DNA of 64,000 nucleotides from Ornithodoros turicata. Taxonomy: Eukaryota; Arthropoda; Arachnida; Ixodida; Argasidae. The notes beneath the pieces were generated by a model. That model was given only the letters and a program-made list of their open reading frames with translations. It had not been told where the DNA came from and made no database searches. Position numbers and translations under genes: made by a program. Position 1 is the stretch's first letter, and each line of letters opens with the position of its first letter. Below, piece after piece: positions 1 through 10,971 of this stretch. The DNA is taken from positions 189,684,031 to 189,748,030 of the forward strand of contig NC_088201.1 of the NCBI RefSeq assembly GCF_037126465.1, written 5' to 3'.

Positions 1-1
1 A

Positions 2-1103
2 GTCAGGGCTTTTCTTCCCCTCCCGTCCGACGCATCCTCTCTAGTCATCAGGGTAAAGGATACCTTCCTCAGCGATGAGGAACTAACAGAAATCATCCGT
101 TCAACGGTGCCAGTGTCAAGTGTACACAGACTTGGCAAACAGGGAGTGATGGTTAAAATCCTTTTTACTCGAGGCCCTCTACCCCCTTTCGTGCACGTCG
201 GCAAAGTAAAATTTTCTTTCAGTGCTTACAAGGGTCGCCCCGTCCAGTGCCTGAAATGGGGACGTTTTGGTCACACCAGTACGTCTTACAGTGACACTGA
301 GGTCTGCCTCAACTGCGCTGACAGCGATAGCACACAAACCTGCACGGAATCCACCGAATTGAAGTGCTCGAACTGCAGACAAAGGCATACAGCAAAAGAC
401 CACGGCTGTCGTGTGAAGCAAGAAGCTACGGCGTTGTTTAGGTACAGCCAGAAGCACAAAGTACATGCTAAGGAGGCGAAGAAAGCTATCCGAGCACAGT
501 ACTCCAAGCGCCATCACAACACAAGGATCTACTAGCCATGGACAATGATACCGCCCAATTCGGGCAAAACCCAGCCAGGAACAACAGCCAGGAGCAAACA
601 CGTGGGCGTAACCTTGCATACAGTGATGTATGTCACTCGTGGCTCTACGCCGACACATGCGACACAGACCATGCCACACAGACCATGGAACCGCCGACTG
701 CCCCGGTCGGGAAACAAACAACTCCCCCACGACAGCATGAAGCCGCTCACCGACCAAACAGCTGTACCACGAGCCACGAGGGACAGCCCACACACTCGGG
801 TTCGGCGTCGACACTGGGTACGTTCATCAGCCTCGCCTTCCTGACACTAAGGACTCTTGTCAGTTGCAGCGGATGCCTGACGGACTACATAACTTCATAT
901 CCCTCGTACTCCCGTTGGAAAATACTCTCCTGGCCATGTTCCCAGCTTGAGGTTCGGCGTCGACATTGGGTACGTTCATCAGCCTCGCCTTCCTGACACT
1001 AAGGACTCTTGTCAGCTGCACCTGGATGCCTGAGGGACTACGTAATTTCCTATCCCTCGTACTCCCGTTGGAAAATACTCTCCTGGCCATGTTCCCAGCT
1101 TGA
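2..1103 (+). pseudogene. E1 ORF1 (gag-like nucleic-acid-binding protein), C-terminal part, frameshifted
   Basis: The frame open at the window edge continues to 535 and matches the same region of ORF1 in elements F and H (motifs IRVKD and HVGKVKFS). It then carries three knuckle-like clusters: CLKWGRFGH, in which the second Cys of CxxC is replaced by Trp; CLNCADSDSTQTC; and CSNCRQRHTAKDHGC. These would bind the element RNA. Downstream of 535 the frame is broken, but a hydrophobic tail (FISLAFLTLRTL, then LVLPLENTLLAMF) is visible and appears twice because of a 152-bp tandem duplication. The homologous tail in F is FIRLAFSALRALL. The normal start is not in the window. Confidence 0.75.
799..1103 (+). 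repeat. 152-bp tandem duplication in E1 ORF1 tail
   Basis: Two head-to-tail copies start at 799 and 951, each beginning ggttcggcgtcgaca and ending ttcccagcttgag. They differ by a few substitutions and a short indel, so the duplication is not brand new. Each copy encodes the hydrophobic C-terminal ORF1 segment. Confidence 0.9.
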
Positions 1104-1139
1104 GCCAAAACAGCATCCCATTGAGCCCTAGAACCGCCA

Positions 1140-4100
1140 TGGGCAGCACAAAACCAGCACAACGTCCCCCCAGCTTGCAGCAGTGGAACTGTAACAGCGC
1201 CCGCGGCAAGTTGCCTGAACTACAGCTGAGGCTGAAACGCCATCCTTTTAATTTCGTCGCCCTCTGTAAATGTGGAATAGGTGCAAGCGGAGGCGTCACC
1301 GGATACACGAAGCTCACATGCCCATTCATTCGCACCTTCCCTACTGGGAACGCAGCTCTCTTGGTATGCAGGACTTCATGCACGACTAACTAAACCTAAC
1401 CACAGCTTCCGGCCCTCACAGGGAATTCGTCGGATCACGTATCTTCCACAATAATCAAGCTATTGATATCGTATCCGGCTACATATAGCCGGCCTCACTT
1501 GTGGACGTTGCCGCATGCCTGCGCCACATTCGCAGCATCTGTAACGGCCGACTCGTCATCTGCGGGGACTTTAACAACCACAACACGGCATGGGGCAGTC
1601 ACCGCACCGATAGGCGCGAGAAAGAACTGCTGCAAGTGATCGAAGACCTTAACCTTCGTATCGCAAACGACGGTTCTCCGACGTTTTTCCGGCCACCGGA
1701 CACCTACAGCATTGTAGATCTATGTCTCCGTTCACAAGACACGCAAATATCGTGGCGCGCCGAACCAGACACATGGGGCAGCGACCACTTTCCCGTTCTC
1801 ATCGCCGTCCATGGATGGGGAAGCCTGCCAACAAACAGCCGCAAGACTCAGCATCGAGTGGTGTTCTGGGACATGTACGGAAAGCTCCTAGAAACCACTG
1901 CCACCCCTATAGAGGAGGCCATCACACAATGCATCGCATCAGCAACGAAAGCGGTCAATACCAGGCGCAGCGACCCGGCCCCGGACCAAATGCTCCTCAA
2001 TCTGCTGGCAGCACGACGGCGAGCACAAAGGCGGTATCGCAATTCCCAATGCCATACACACCTGACGGCGTTTCGAAGGATCACTGCGGTTGCCCGCTGA
2101 CACACGATCAGCCTCCAGAGACGCCATTGGGCCTCTTTCTGCGAATCTCTGGACCCCCGCACACTAAAATCACTGGTCTGGCGGACAATCGATGGCCTTA
2201 CCGGAAAGACTAAGAAATGCCGCCTATTCGAGAAACTAGCAGCCCAGAAGTCGCTCTCGATGGGGAGCCTTGCAGAAGCTTTCGCAGATGTCCTCATCAA
2301 GCCACCACAACGATCTATGGACGCCCTCACAGCTGCTGAAACGGAATACGAGATAGATGCCCCTTTCACCGGCACGGAACTCAACCATGCCCTCAAACGC
2401 TGCCGGCAGAAAAACTCACCTGGCATAGACAAGGTTACCTATCAGGCCCTCAAAAACGTAGGGGGCCTACCAAGTCTCGTCTATTAGATCATATCAACGA
2501 CGTATGCAAGTTGGGGGCCATTCCGACACCCTTTAAGCATGCAGTGATCTTACCTGTACTGAAGCCCAGCAAACCCAATGAACAGATATCGTCATACCGG
2601 CCTGTCTCACTCACGTACTGCATGGCTAAACTAATGGAACGCCTGGTGCAGGCTAGGCTACACTGGTACCTGGACACCAACAGCGCCCTGCCATCCTGTA
2701 TGATTGGGTTCAGGAGAGGCCTGAGCTCAGCGGACAACATTGTCGAATTCTGCTCTGTCATCGACGACGCCAAAAACAGAAGGCTGTCCACCATGGCCTT
2801 GTTCCTGGATACACGGCAGGCATTCGACAACGTGTCTCCCAAGGTAGCAGTCACGAGCCTTCAAACCATTGAAGTGACAGGACGAACCCACCGGTTTGTG
2901 GCCAATCTACTGATTGATCGTACGGCTCAAGTGAGACTTGGCTCCACCCTAAGCAAACAGCGGCACATAGGAGGCCTACCACAGGGCAGCGTCCTTAGCC
3001 GTGTACTGTTTAACATAACCCTGGCATCCCTCCCGGCCCACATACCACCAGCAAGCCAGCCATCTCTTTATCCATCTACGCGGATGACCTAGCCCTCTGG
3101 TGCGTTGGCTGTAGAATGGGGTTAATGAAAAAGAAGATGGAAGCAGCGCTAGAAGCAACTACCAGCTTTCTCGAGACCATGGGGCTAACAATCTCTGCGG
3201 AAAAATCCTGCTGTATGACCTTCAATAGAGGCCGGCGAAGAGCAGTCACTGTTGAGATAGACGACACCACCATCCCGTCAGTCAGGAAGCATAGGTTCCT
3301 GGGAGTGACAATGGGCGACAAACTGAGTTGGACTCCACAGGCTAATGTCATAAAGGAGTCAACTGCAACTCCACAGGGAACCTTGAAACGTCTTCAGGGC
3401 ACTGACTGGGGCTGCTCGCCGAAGGCACTCCTCGCCCTTGACAGAGCCTTGGTGGTATCGCGGATGCTCTATTCGCTACGATACGCCTTCCCACCGCCGT
3501 CAAAGCAGTTACAACTGGAGGCGGCCCACAGAACGGGACTGAGAACAGCTCTTGGACTACCACAACGAGCTCCAAGCGGACTTGCATGCGGAGAGGCGGG
3601 TTCTATGCCCCTTCGGTTAACGGCCACGGAACGGCTCCTGAGGCAGTTCGATAGGCTGCGGAAAACCGAAACTGAAAGAGAAATCGTCAGCCGGATCCAC
3701 TCCCAGAAAAAATCCCGTATCAAGATAATGGACACAGGGACTTACTAGCTCCTAGCGGTGCCAAGACCCTGCCATCAACCCACGCCAGCTCCTTTCCACA
3801 TAGACGGTACAAAAATCACCTGCACACTCAGAGGACTGAGACGGAAACTCAACATCTCGGATCATGAAGCCAAACAGATTGCGTCAGATGCCAAACACGG
3901 CAGCGCTCTGCACATATACACAGGTGGATGAATCAACCCAGAGACTGGAAGCAGCACTGCGGCTTTCTGGATTCCGGCCTCTAATCATGGCTGGAGTGGC
4001 ACACTGGACAAGACACCGTCATCCACCCAGGCAGAACTCCTGGCCATATACAAGGCCGTCAATCACCTGGTCACCCAACCAGCTAAAGAAACAGCCATTT

Positions 4101-4740
4101 TCACTGTTTCCAGGTGCGCACTTCAACGCATTGAAAGACAACAACCCGAGGAACTTCTCTCGGAGCAGTCCAGTCCACACTAAAGGACCTCCACAACAGA
4201 GTTTTTCAGATTTCCCTGCAGTGGATCCCGTCACACGTTGGAATCGACGGAAACCAAAAAGCAGATGCCCTCGCCAAAGAAGCCCACAGCTTAGCCCCTG
4301 AAGTGGTAAATCCACCACATTCGGAGTCCAACAGATCACGCCTTGCAAGCTATATCAACGGGATACGGCTTTGCGCCTTCCCTGAAACACAATCGATTGA
4401 TCAGGCGCCCCCAGCAAAGGGCCTCAAAAGGAAACACGCCGCGACAATCCACCGTCTCAAGACGCACTCAGTCCTAACGCAGGTATTCAGTCACAAGCAG
4501 GGATTAGCCCCATCCCCCCGTTGCGACACTTGCTTCGAAGAGGGCAATTTGAACCATGTATTGCTACATTACCCGGACCACCAGGCGCCAAGGGATGACC
4601 TCCTCAAGAAGTACAAAGAGCTCAACCGGCCATACGCCTCGCTCAACGAAATACTATACTATACGGGAGGGTCAATCCAAACCCGAAGATCTGCCAGGGA
4701 TGCCCTGCTACTCTTCGCCGTCACCATTGGCCTACAGTAG
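1140..4740 (+). pseudogene. E1 ORF2 polyprotein: APE endonuclease, reverse transcriptase, RNase H; frameshifted
   Basis: The APE domain starts with LQQWNCNSARGK (about 1185) and shows the metal/catalytic blocks GDFNNH (about 1565) and GSDHFP (about 1780). The reverse transcriptase follows at about 2260-3700: KNSPGIDKVTYQALK, SYRPVSLT, GGLPQGSVLS, and the active-site box YADDLALW at about 3078, which is out of frame with its upstream half. RNase H remnants are IYTGG (DGS box mutated, followed by a stop), STQAELLAIYKAV and WIPSHVGIDGNQKADALAKEA at about 3925-4290. A C-terminal CDTC...H cluster ends at 4740. In the family this enzyme nicks DNA and copies element RNA at the nick. At least five frame changes show it is inactive. 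Confidence 0.85.
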
Positions 4741-4954
4741 CGCCACATTACTGTTGGTGTGGGTCAATGATGGGACCATCAATCTAAACTTTTTTACTTC
4801 TCTCTCTTTCTGTCCTTTTCCCCCACTTACCCGCCCCTTTCCCGTAGGAGTGAACTTTGCCGCCATTCTTGAGCAGGCAGACCTCACTCCATTTCTCTAT
4901 GACGTCACTCCCCCCCCCCCCCCCCCCACCGTCCCGGCTACTGCACAAGCTAGA

Positions 4955-4996
4955 ATGGCACGTACCAAGCAGACGGCTCGGAAGAGTACCGCTTAA
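4955..4996 (+). pseudogene. H3: Histone H3 N-terminal fragment, interrupted after codon 10 (Lys9 of the mature protein)
   Basis: The codons from the ATG read MARTKQTARK, identical to the H3 tail through K9. From 4985 the sequence is the 5' end of a Tx1-like element (AGTACCGC...), which by chance keeps S-T-A before a TAA at 4994. The rest of H3 (normally 136 codons) was not found on either strand, so the gene is destroyed. The leader is very short, because element E1 and a C-run end about 27 bp upstream of the ATG. AGT ACC is also a plausible S10-T11 codon pair, so the breakpoint is ambiguous by a few bases. Ten consecutive identical residues plus the start codon make a chance match unlikely. 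Confidence 0.85.
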
Positions 4997-5303
4997 ACCA
5001 ATGGTAAGTCACTGCTGTTTTTGCTGTGCGCGTGTGCATCGAGTTATTTTACCGTGTGCCCCTCTTCGAGGGAGTCCCAGTAAGGAACCATTAAGGGATA
5101 GCAGTTGCTAGTAATAAACAAGTAGCGTAGAGTTATTCACCCTTAAGGTTAATTTCTTTCCAAATCAGTGTAACTTTGAGGCGCTCTTTAGCGGCACTAT
5201 CCGCTAACTTTGAGCGTTTAGTGGTGTGCTTTCCTGTGCGCCTAAAGTTCCTGTATATAATTAACATCTGAGCAAGTCAGCCTGAAGATGTAACCGTGTT
5301 GAA
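4985..5303 (+). mobile_element. Element X: 5' end of a Tx1-like non-LTR retrotransposon inside H3
   Basis: About 315 bp match, in inverted orientation and at roughly 85% identity by eye, the segment 12437-12747, which is the first part of the leader of Tx1-like element B. Shared blocks include AGTACCGCTTAAAC at the start, the CTTCGAGGGAGT block, CCAAATCAGTG, and TATATAATT followed by CCTGAAGATGTAACCG at the end. The match starts exactly at the H3 breakpoint, so this is the intact 5' terminus of a second copy on the opposite strand. It is cut off at about 5303, where minus-strand element C begins. No ORF is present. Confidence 0.75.
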
Positions 5304-7504
5304 CTTGCTTGTGCCAAGTGAGCCCTTTGTTTAGGTGGATTCCCAGCAATTTGTGGTGCGTCACTACTTGCAGTGGCTGGTTATCTACGTGGTTGGGGTA
5401 GTGGTCGAATGGCCGTTTGGTGAAAGGAAGAAAGACTGTCTTGGAGGGAGACACTTTCAGTCCATAGTCGCCCAGGTAGCTGCCACTGCGTCCATGGCTG
5501 ACTGTAGACGCATCGTTAGCAGCCTGCGGTCAGTGTGAGAAGTCCACAGGCACAGATCATCTGCGTACATTGATAGTTCGGTTTTTCCGGGCAGCATCGA
5601 AGGGAGGCACATCATTGTAACGTTGAAAAGGGTGCGACTCAGTATCCCTCCTTGTGGCACTCCTCTTGTCACTGGGTAATGGTCGCTTTGTCCGTCCGGG
5701 GTGTCGACGTAGATGTATCGGTCCGTCAGGTAGCTGTAGATGAAGTGGAGCAGCTTTCCACTGATCACGATACGTTTCAGCGCCGTCAGGATTTTCGAGT
5801 GATGTACGTTGTCAAACGCACCGCTAACGTCCAGGAATATGGCCGCAGATATCAGGCCCGCTTCGTTGTTGTGTTCCACGCTGCTGACGAGGTCTGCCAC
5901 AGTGTCGATGGTGCTTCTGTTGTTCCCGAAGCCCGCCATGCATTTCGGGTAGAGGCCGTTGCGTTCCAGGTACCACTGTAGCCTGCTGTGTACAATCTTC
6001 TCCAGCAGCTTCCCTATCCAGCTGCTGAGCGCTATGGGACGGAAGGAATCTAGGGTTGTGGGTTGTTTTCCGGGTTTCAGGAGAGGCTTTATCCTAGATA
6101 GCTTCCATGACTGTGGTATTTCTCCTGTGTCCCAGATTTCGTTGAAGAGACGAAGGAGCCGGGACAGCGCCTTGCAGCCAAGGTTCTTCATTGTTTGGTA
6201 TGTCACGCCGTCCGGACCAGGGGCTGAGTGCGGTGGGCAGCAATCCAGGACTTGTTGGAGCTCCAGCATGGTGAATTCTTCGTCAAGGGGATCCCCGGGT
6301 CGGTATTTCACGGTGATGGAGGCTGCTTGTGCAGATGAGTCGTCATTTTTTGCCAGCTTTTCACTGTACTCGTCCGCCAGCTCCTGGATTGGACGGTTGG
6401 TGGCGAGTGCCAGGGCTGTGAAGGGATGCTGTTGAGTTGCCGGTGTCGTTTCTTCCCGGATGCGGTCGAAGAGCTTCTTTGCTGCTGAGTGCTGTTGCAA
6501 GCTGTTGCAGAAGGATTGCCCATTTTTTTGCGCAGTTTCTCGAAGAGGCGTTGGATTTATCTTTGTATCCGCCTGGCTTCCCCGATGTCGGCTGGTAATT
6601 TGGTTCTTCTTGCTTTTCTTTCAGCGCGCCCCCGCATAGCACGGAGGCGCTCGTAGTCCCCTTTTACGTGCGGCACATTGACGGGAACAGTGAACACATC
6701 TGTGGCCGCCGTCATTCCTTCCTGGATGGCTGTTGTAAGGTCGTTGACGTCTGTGTTGGCTAGGTCGATATCCTCCAGCCATTTGGTGAGCCGTCCCCAG
6801 TTTGTCTTGTGCACTTTGTGTTTGCGTCTTTTGTCTGGTTGGTCACACAAAGTTAACAGCACAGGCACATGGTCACTTCCGTGAGTTTCTATGTCTGTCA
6901 CACAGGTAAAGGCAGTGATGAGGTTGCGGGATAAAAGGGCTAGGCCCAGTATTGTCCCTGATCGCGGATATGTCGGTTGTCCATCGTTAGCAGCAAATAG
7001 ATCCAGTTCGTCCATTAGGGTTTCGATGTCGGCACCCCGCCTATCCGTGGTTGCGGAGCCCCACATCGCGTTGTGCGCGTTAAAGTCACCAATCACAGTG
7101 TAGGGGCCAGGTAGTCTCTTTTGTTCACCAGTTAAAGGTCGCAAATTGTTGGCTGTGCAAGGTTGCAGATACGCACTCACTATGGCGATGTCCAGGCTGT
7201 GTATCCTTAGTCTGGCGGCACAGGTTTCCCATGTATATCGGTGCAGGTGGTAGAAGTCGTGCTGTGTGGGACTGAAGAGTTTATTTGTAGCGCGGCTCGT
7301 GGGTCCTGTCGGCTTTGCTGACTCGTACGTGAGGTAACCAGGTAAGCTGAAGTTTGCTGGAAGTATTCCTTCACTGAGACTCATCACAGGGAACTGATAG
7401 CGCGACACAAATTCACTGTAGTCCGCGATCTTGTTTCTCAGCGAACGGCAATTCCCGTGGAAGACCGTCGTCAGTCCGTATCGTCATATCAGGTTACAGG
7501 CCAT
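5304..7504 (-). pseudogene. C ORF2: APE endonuclease and reverse transcriptase, 3'-truncated
   Basis: The start ATG at 7504 overlaps the ORF1 stop (ATGGCCTGTAA), but the first frame stops after six codons, so the copy is broken. The APE core at 7408-6557 shows VIGDFNAHNAMWGS and HGSDHVPVLL. The RT lies at 6500-5457, with HSAPGPDGVTYQTMK, SFRPIALSS, GVPQGGILS and the intact catalytic box MYADDLCLW, followed by a thumb segment LGIHLNKGLTWHKQ just before truncation. RNase H and the C-terminal cluster are missing. Confidence 0.85.
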
Positions 7505-7965
7505 GATGGAGTTGGGCAAGAGCACTGGTTAGCTGTCTTTCTTGGGCCTGCATCGCAGGAACTTCAGGAATGTCCCATGAGCCAGGTATAGCGGCGATGA
7601 GGGCCTTCAGTGTACTAAACAGGAGGGGCACCATCGATACCACGAACATGGCAGAGCTTACAGACGCAGGCGGGGTTGCTTGAATGCTTGGCGTGTTCTT
7701 TGCTTCCGTGTTGCCTGATTTCCTTTGTGGGACTGCTTGTGGGTGGGTGGTGGCGGCTGGGGCTTCTGGGGGGACATCCCAGACACTTTTTGGTGGTGCT
7801 GCTGGGGCTGCCTGGGCGCTGTTCCGTGGGTCCCTCTTTCCTTCACGGCGTTGCGTTGGTTTCCGCTGAGGAAGAGCAGGGAAGTCCGTTCTTGTGAGCT
7901 CCGGGGCTTTTGCGGCAGGTTGAGACGGCTTTTTTTGGCTTTTGCACCATGTTCCGTCACTCGGT
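7494..7965 (-). pseudogene. C ORF1 C-terminal tail (FPxLP / VWD / hydrophobic segment)
   Basis: The frame carries TDFPALPQRKP, a proline/glutamine-rich linker, SVWDVPPEAP and then a hydrophobic stretch (SMVPLLFSTLKALIAAIP) before a polar end and stop at 7494. The same order (FPPLP, VWD, hydrophobic LKA segment) occurs in ORF1 of J, with weaker matches in I and K, so these are conserved ORF1 features of this lineage. No zinc knuckles remain in this truncated copy. The function of the tail is unknown; it could mediate oligomerisation or membrane contact. Confidence 0.7.
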
Positions 7966-8365
7966 AGGTGTTGAATCCGCGGCGCCTCGCAGCACACAGA
8001 CGGAAGTACTTCAGGTCGGGTTTCGGGCCGGTTGCTGGCGTTGTCCCGGACTTGATTGCGGCGGCCAGGGCTGTCCTGATGTCTTCGCAGATGTCCTGGG
8101 AGGCTGAAGTTCCGTCCAGGGAGGCTCCGAAGGAGTCCCACACGATGATGGTGGTCCGGCGCTTCGGGGCCCAGTGCTTGTAGGCCAGGGTCACGTCGAT
8201 CGGGAAGTGGTCGCTTCCCCAGCTGTCCATTCCTTCCTGCAGTGTGCAGGAACGTCCGGGGTGTGCAGGGTGACGTCAATAGCACTGGATACTGGTGGCC
8301 TGTAAAAGTTAATCTCACCTGTGTTGGCGACGAGCAGACTACAATCCTCCAGGGACTGCACTAGG
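7966..8365 (-). mobile_element. Element D: APE-domain fragment of an I-type retrotransposon
   Basis: About 400 bp encode only the second half of an APE domain: LLVANTGEINFYRPP, SAIDVTLHTPDV and DSWGSDHFPIDV, then the linker DLKYFRLCAARRRG. It is wedged between the reverse transcriptase of Tx1-like element B and ORF1 of element C, all on the minus strand. Both ends are truncated. The closest wording in this window is in the APE regions of E1 and F. Confidence 0.7.
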
Positions 8366-10915
8366 TGGACTTTTGCACTTTTGTTTAGGACAGCATCGAA
8401 GGCCACTACATACAGCAGAGGCGACAGCGGGCAACCCTGTCTGACTCCAGTTTGAACATCAAAGCGTTCACTTACTGAGTACAATTCTATGGGGTAGATT
8501 GGGTTTATGATCCCTCAATAAAAATTTTGAAGAGAAAGTGCAAGAAGCAGTTCACTTACTGCCCCGCTGATGAGCACCCTACTGCATGGCGCCTGATATA
8601 ATGCTCTGATGCCGTTCACTAAAGCAGCATCAATACCGATCTTTTGCAATAAGAAATCGTGCCTAATTTTGTCGAAAGCTTTTTCTTGGTCGATAGTAAG
8701 CGCCACGCCTCCTATCTTCCTATCAGCAGCCCATGTTAAAGTGTCTCTAACTGCTATTTTCCTGTGAAGATTTCTACCGGTAACCCCTGCTCCCTGGGAT
8801 GAGGTGGTTGTATCTGCTGTTTCTTCAGCAAATTTGTTTGTCAATAATTTAGAAATAATTTTGTGGTCCGAATTTAATAGAGTAATAGGTCTCCAGGCAT
8901 CGAGATGCTCATTTCTTTCTTCGTTTTTACAAATCGAAACAATATACCCTTCTAAGAAATGTTGACCTAAGTCCCCCTTTTCTACGCCCTCATTAAAGCT
9001 CGCAACTGTCGGCCCCACAAGTTCAGCGTATTTGCTATAAAAGCCGTAGCCTAACCCATCAGGTCCAGGCGCACTCCCTTTACGCATGCTCTTTATTGCA
9101 ACAACCACATCCTTCGTTCTAAAGTGCAGGCTCTGGCCATCGAATGGGACGTCGCAGCCAACTGTTTGCTGGAACTGCATTGCGAAGAAACGACCATTGG
9201 CCATGTCTGTGGCTGCTTCCAGCCTGTGTCCCTAAGATGATATGAGGGAGCTCATTGTCCCTGTCGCCCGCCCCGCCGCTTTAGCAAGCCGCTGTCGAGA
9301 GCACCACGCCTTGCGTTCAAAGTCGTCGCGCGCAAGGCGGTACGAAGCCCATCCCAGCGCTACTCCCAGAGCCGCCGGAGGCGCTCATTCGCCTGCACTT
9401 TATTCACCCCGGCCAGTGTTGACTCTCCTCTTTCGAGGGCATGCAGATGCCTTTGCAGGCGCTCCGTTTCCTGCCTTTGAAGTGCTGCTTTTTCCCTGAC
9501 CCATTTCTGGAGGCACCTTTTAATGCGGTTCTTTGTTTTTGCCCACCAGGAAATCCAGGACTGACTCCCGTGGGGCAGTCCTCGGAGAATGTCGCGCACG
9601 TCCTTGTCTATCTCCACGTGCTCTAGCAATGCCATATTAATCCTCCAAGGGGCAACCCGGGAGCCATGGATTCCTATTCCACCTAGATTCGCCAGAACAG
9701 CCTTGTGGTCCGTAATACCAATTGTGTCAATAACTGCATTGTTGTTTTTCTTTTTGCTTAGTGATCCCGTGAAGTAGATTCGGTCTAATCGGTTAGCTGC
9801 TGTTTTTCTGGAGCAGCTGTAGCCCCTGTCGCTGTTTGCAGTATGCACCCAGAGGTCCTTCATCTTTTTACATTTTAATAGGAAATCTAATTCTTTAGCT
9901 GCAGCGGCGTTGCTGTGTCTGCGCTGCGAGCGGTTATTTGCTGTGTCAATGACACAATTAAAGTCGCCGGCCATTATAGTACTTTGGTTATTTATTAAAA
10001 AATTCGGGAGTTCGTGTTTGTAGAAGCTAAAAGGTGCTTTTGAGTTATTATGACCATAAACACTTAAAGCTACTAATTCCTCTCCATTTACCTTCATAAC
10101 TACCTTGAGGATTCTCCCCTCAGTATCTCGTTCCCATATTACCACTTTGATGTTATTACTATTCAGGATAATGATGACTACCCCTCTGGAGTTGTGAGTT
10201 CCAAAACTCCAGTACGATTTATTTATTTATTTATACTTCTAGCGTCATAGACGCCAAAGAAGGAGTGGGATTACATACACACGGAGAAACATCTTGCTCC
10301 GTAGCAGCCGCGGATATACAGAAAATTTAGAGAACCTCGAACACATGTATATACCATATATCAAAAACCATCTACACACGCATACAACCTTCACATAAGA
10401 TTACAACAAACGTAGCAGCACACTCTACCTATAAATTTGCGATCGCCAGCATAAAACTCGACAAGGTGTCACACCGTACCATTCCTTCCGTCAGTTCGTT
10501 CCATGCCTGAATGGACAGCGGAAACAAAGAGTACATAAGGCAGTTAGTCCTAGAAAATAATTGTTTAATGGATTTGCTATGTTTCGTTCGGTGGCTACCA
10601 GTTGTGTTAAATGTAATATAATCAGATGGCCTAATACAGGTATGGTTATTTATTATGAGCCATAGTAGCTTAAGTCGCTGAATTCGAGTCCTTTGATACA
10701 ATGGTGTCAGTCCTTTAATTTAACTCTGTGATTTTTTCCAAATTGACGATTTCTGCGCGTTCGAAAAGGTGGCTTTCTTGTATGAATAGGATTGAGACTC
10801 CTAAGAAACGGGCCAAATCAATAATTTCGTTTTGTTTCACTCTATCGCGCATGCCTCTTACGTTAATGGTCAATATTTTAAGGTCCGTGAATGGGTTAAT
10901 TTGGAGTTAATTTTG
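8366..10915 (-). pseudogene. B ORF2: APE and reverse transcriptase, interrupted by a CR1-like tail
   Basis: The APE N-terminus (ILTINVRGMRDRVKQNEI, about 10880) is separated from the rest of APE by the insertion at 10205-10725. APE resumes with NSRGVVIIL, MAGDFNCVID, NRLDRIYFT and ITDHKAVL down to 9360. The RT N-terminal half follows at 9204-8385 with APGPDGLGYGFYSK, AWRPITLLNSDHK, IDQEKAFDKI and TGVRQGCPLSPLLY. The YxDD box is lost beyond the truncation at about 8366. GDFNC and NxDRIY wording is typical of the L1/Tx1 side. Confidence 0.8.
10205..10725 (-). mobile_element. 5'-truncated CR1-like tail with (TTTA)n end, inserted in element B
   Basis: The coding remnant 10701-10429 resembles the C-terminus of CR1/Jockey-type RTs (SDYITF, RTNCLMYSLFPLSIQAWNEL), comparable to the end of G ORF2 (DDYISQ, RTQSFKHSYFPKTVDEWNAL). 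It is followed by about 220 bp of 3' untranslated DNA and an (AAAT)n tail, seen as tttatttatttattta at 10206-10221 on the + strand. It splits the APE domain of B, so it arrived after B. Confidence 0.75.
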
Positions 10916-10971
10916 TGTTCTTTACATTAAATTTACCTTGTTTTCTAAATCGCAACCCACCCAAAAGAGTT

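Larger units (their letters stand above)
1..4906 (+). mobile_element. Element E1: I-type non-LTR retrotransposon, 3' part, inserted just upstream of histone H3
   Basis: Coding remnants run in canonical order on the + strand: ORF1 with zinc knuckles (2-1103), then APE endonuclease, reverse transcriptase, RNase H and a C-terminal Cys/His region (1140-4740). The RNase H domain places it with I-group elements rather than Jockey or CR1. The 5' end lies outside the window. After the last stop a pyrimidine-rich 3' tail runs to about 4906, followed by a C-run (4909-4927) and then about 27 bp before the H3 start codon, so the element ends in the H3 leader or promoter. Several frameshifts and stops make it a dead copy. 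The exact 3' boundary is inferred from similarity in layout to the end of element K (about 47900-48025). Confidence 0.85.
5304..7965 (-). mobile_element. Element C: I-type non-LTR retrotransposon, truncated at both ends
   Basis: It reads right to left: the ORF1 C-terminal tail (7965-7494), the ORF1/ORF2 overlap (7504-7494), the APE domain and RT, ending abruptly within the RT thumb region at about 5304, where the Tx1-like leader of X abuts in opposite orientation. No RNase H or 3' tail remains. At its 5' side it joins fragment D at about 7965. RT and APE wording is closest to elements I and K in this window (for example ERLRAMRGRAERKARRTK against ERLRAIRRRAERKARKTK of I). Confidence 0.8.
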
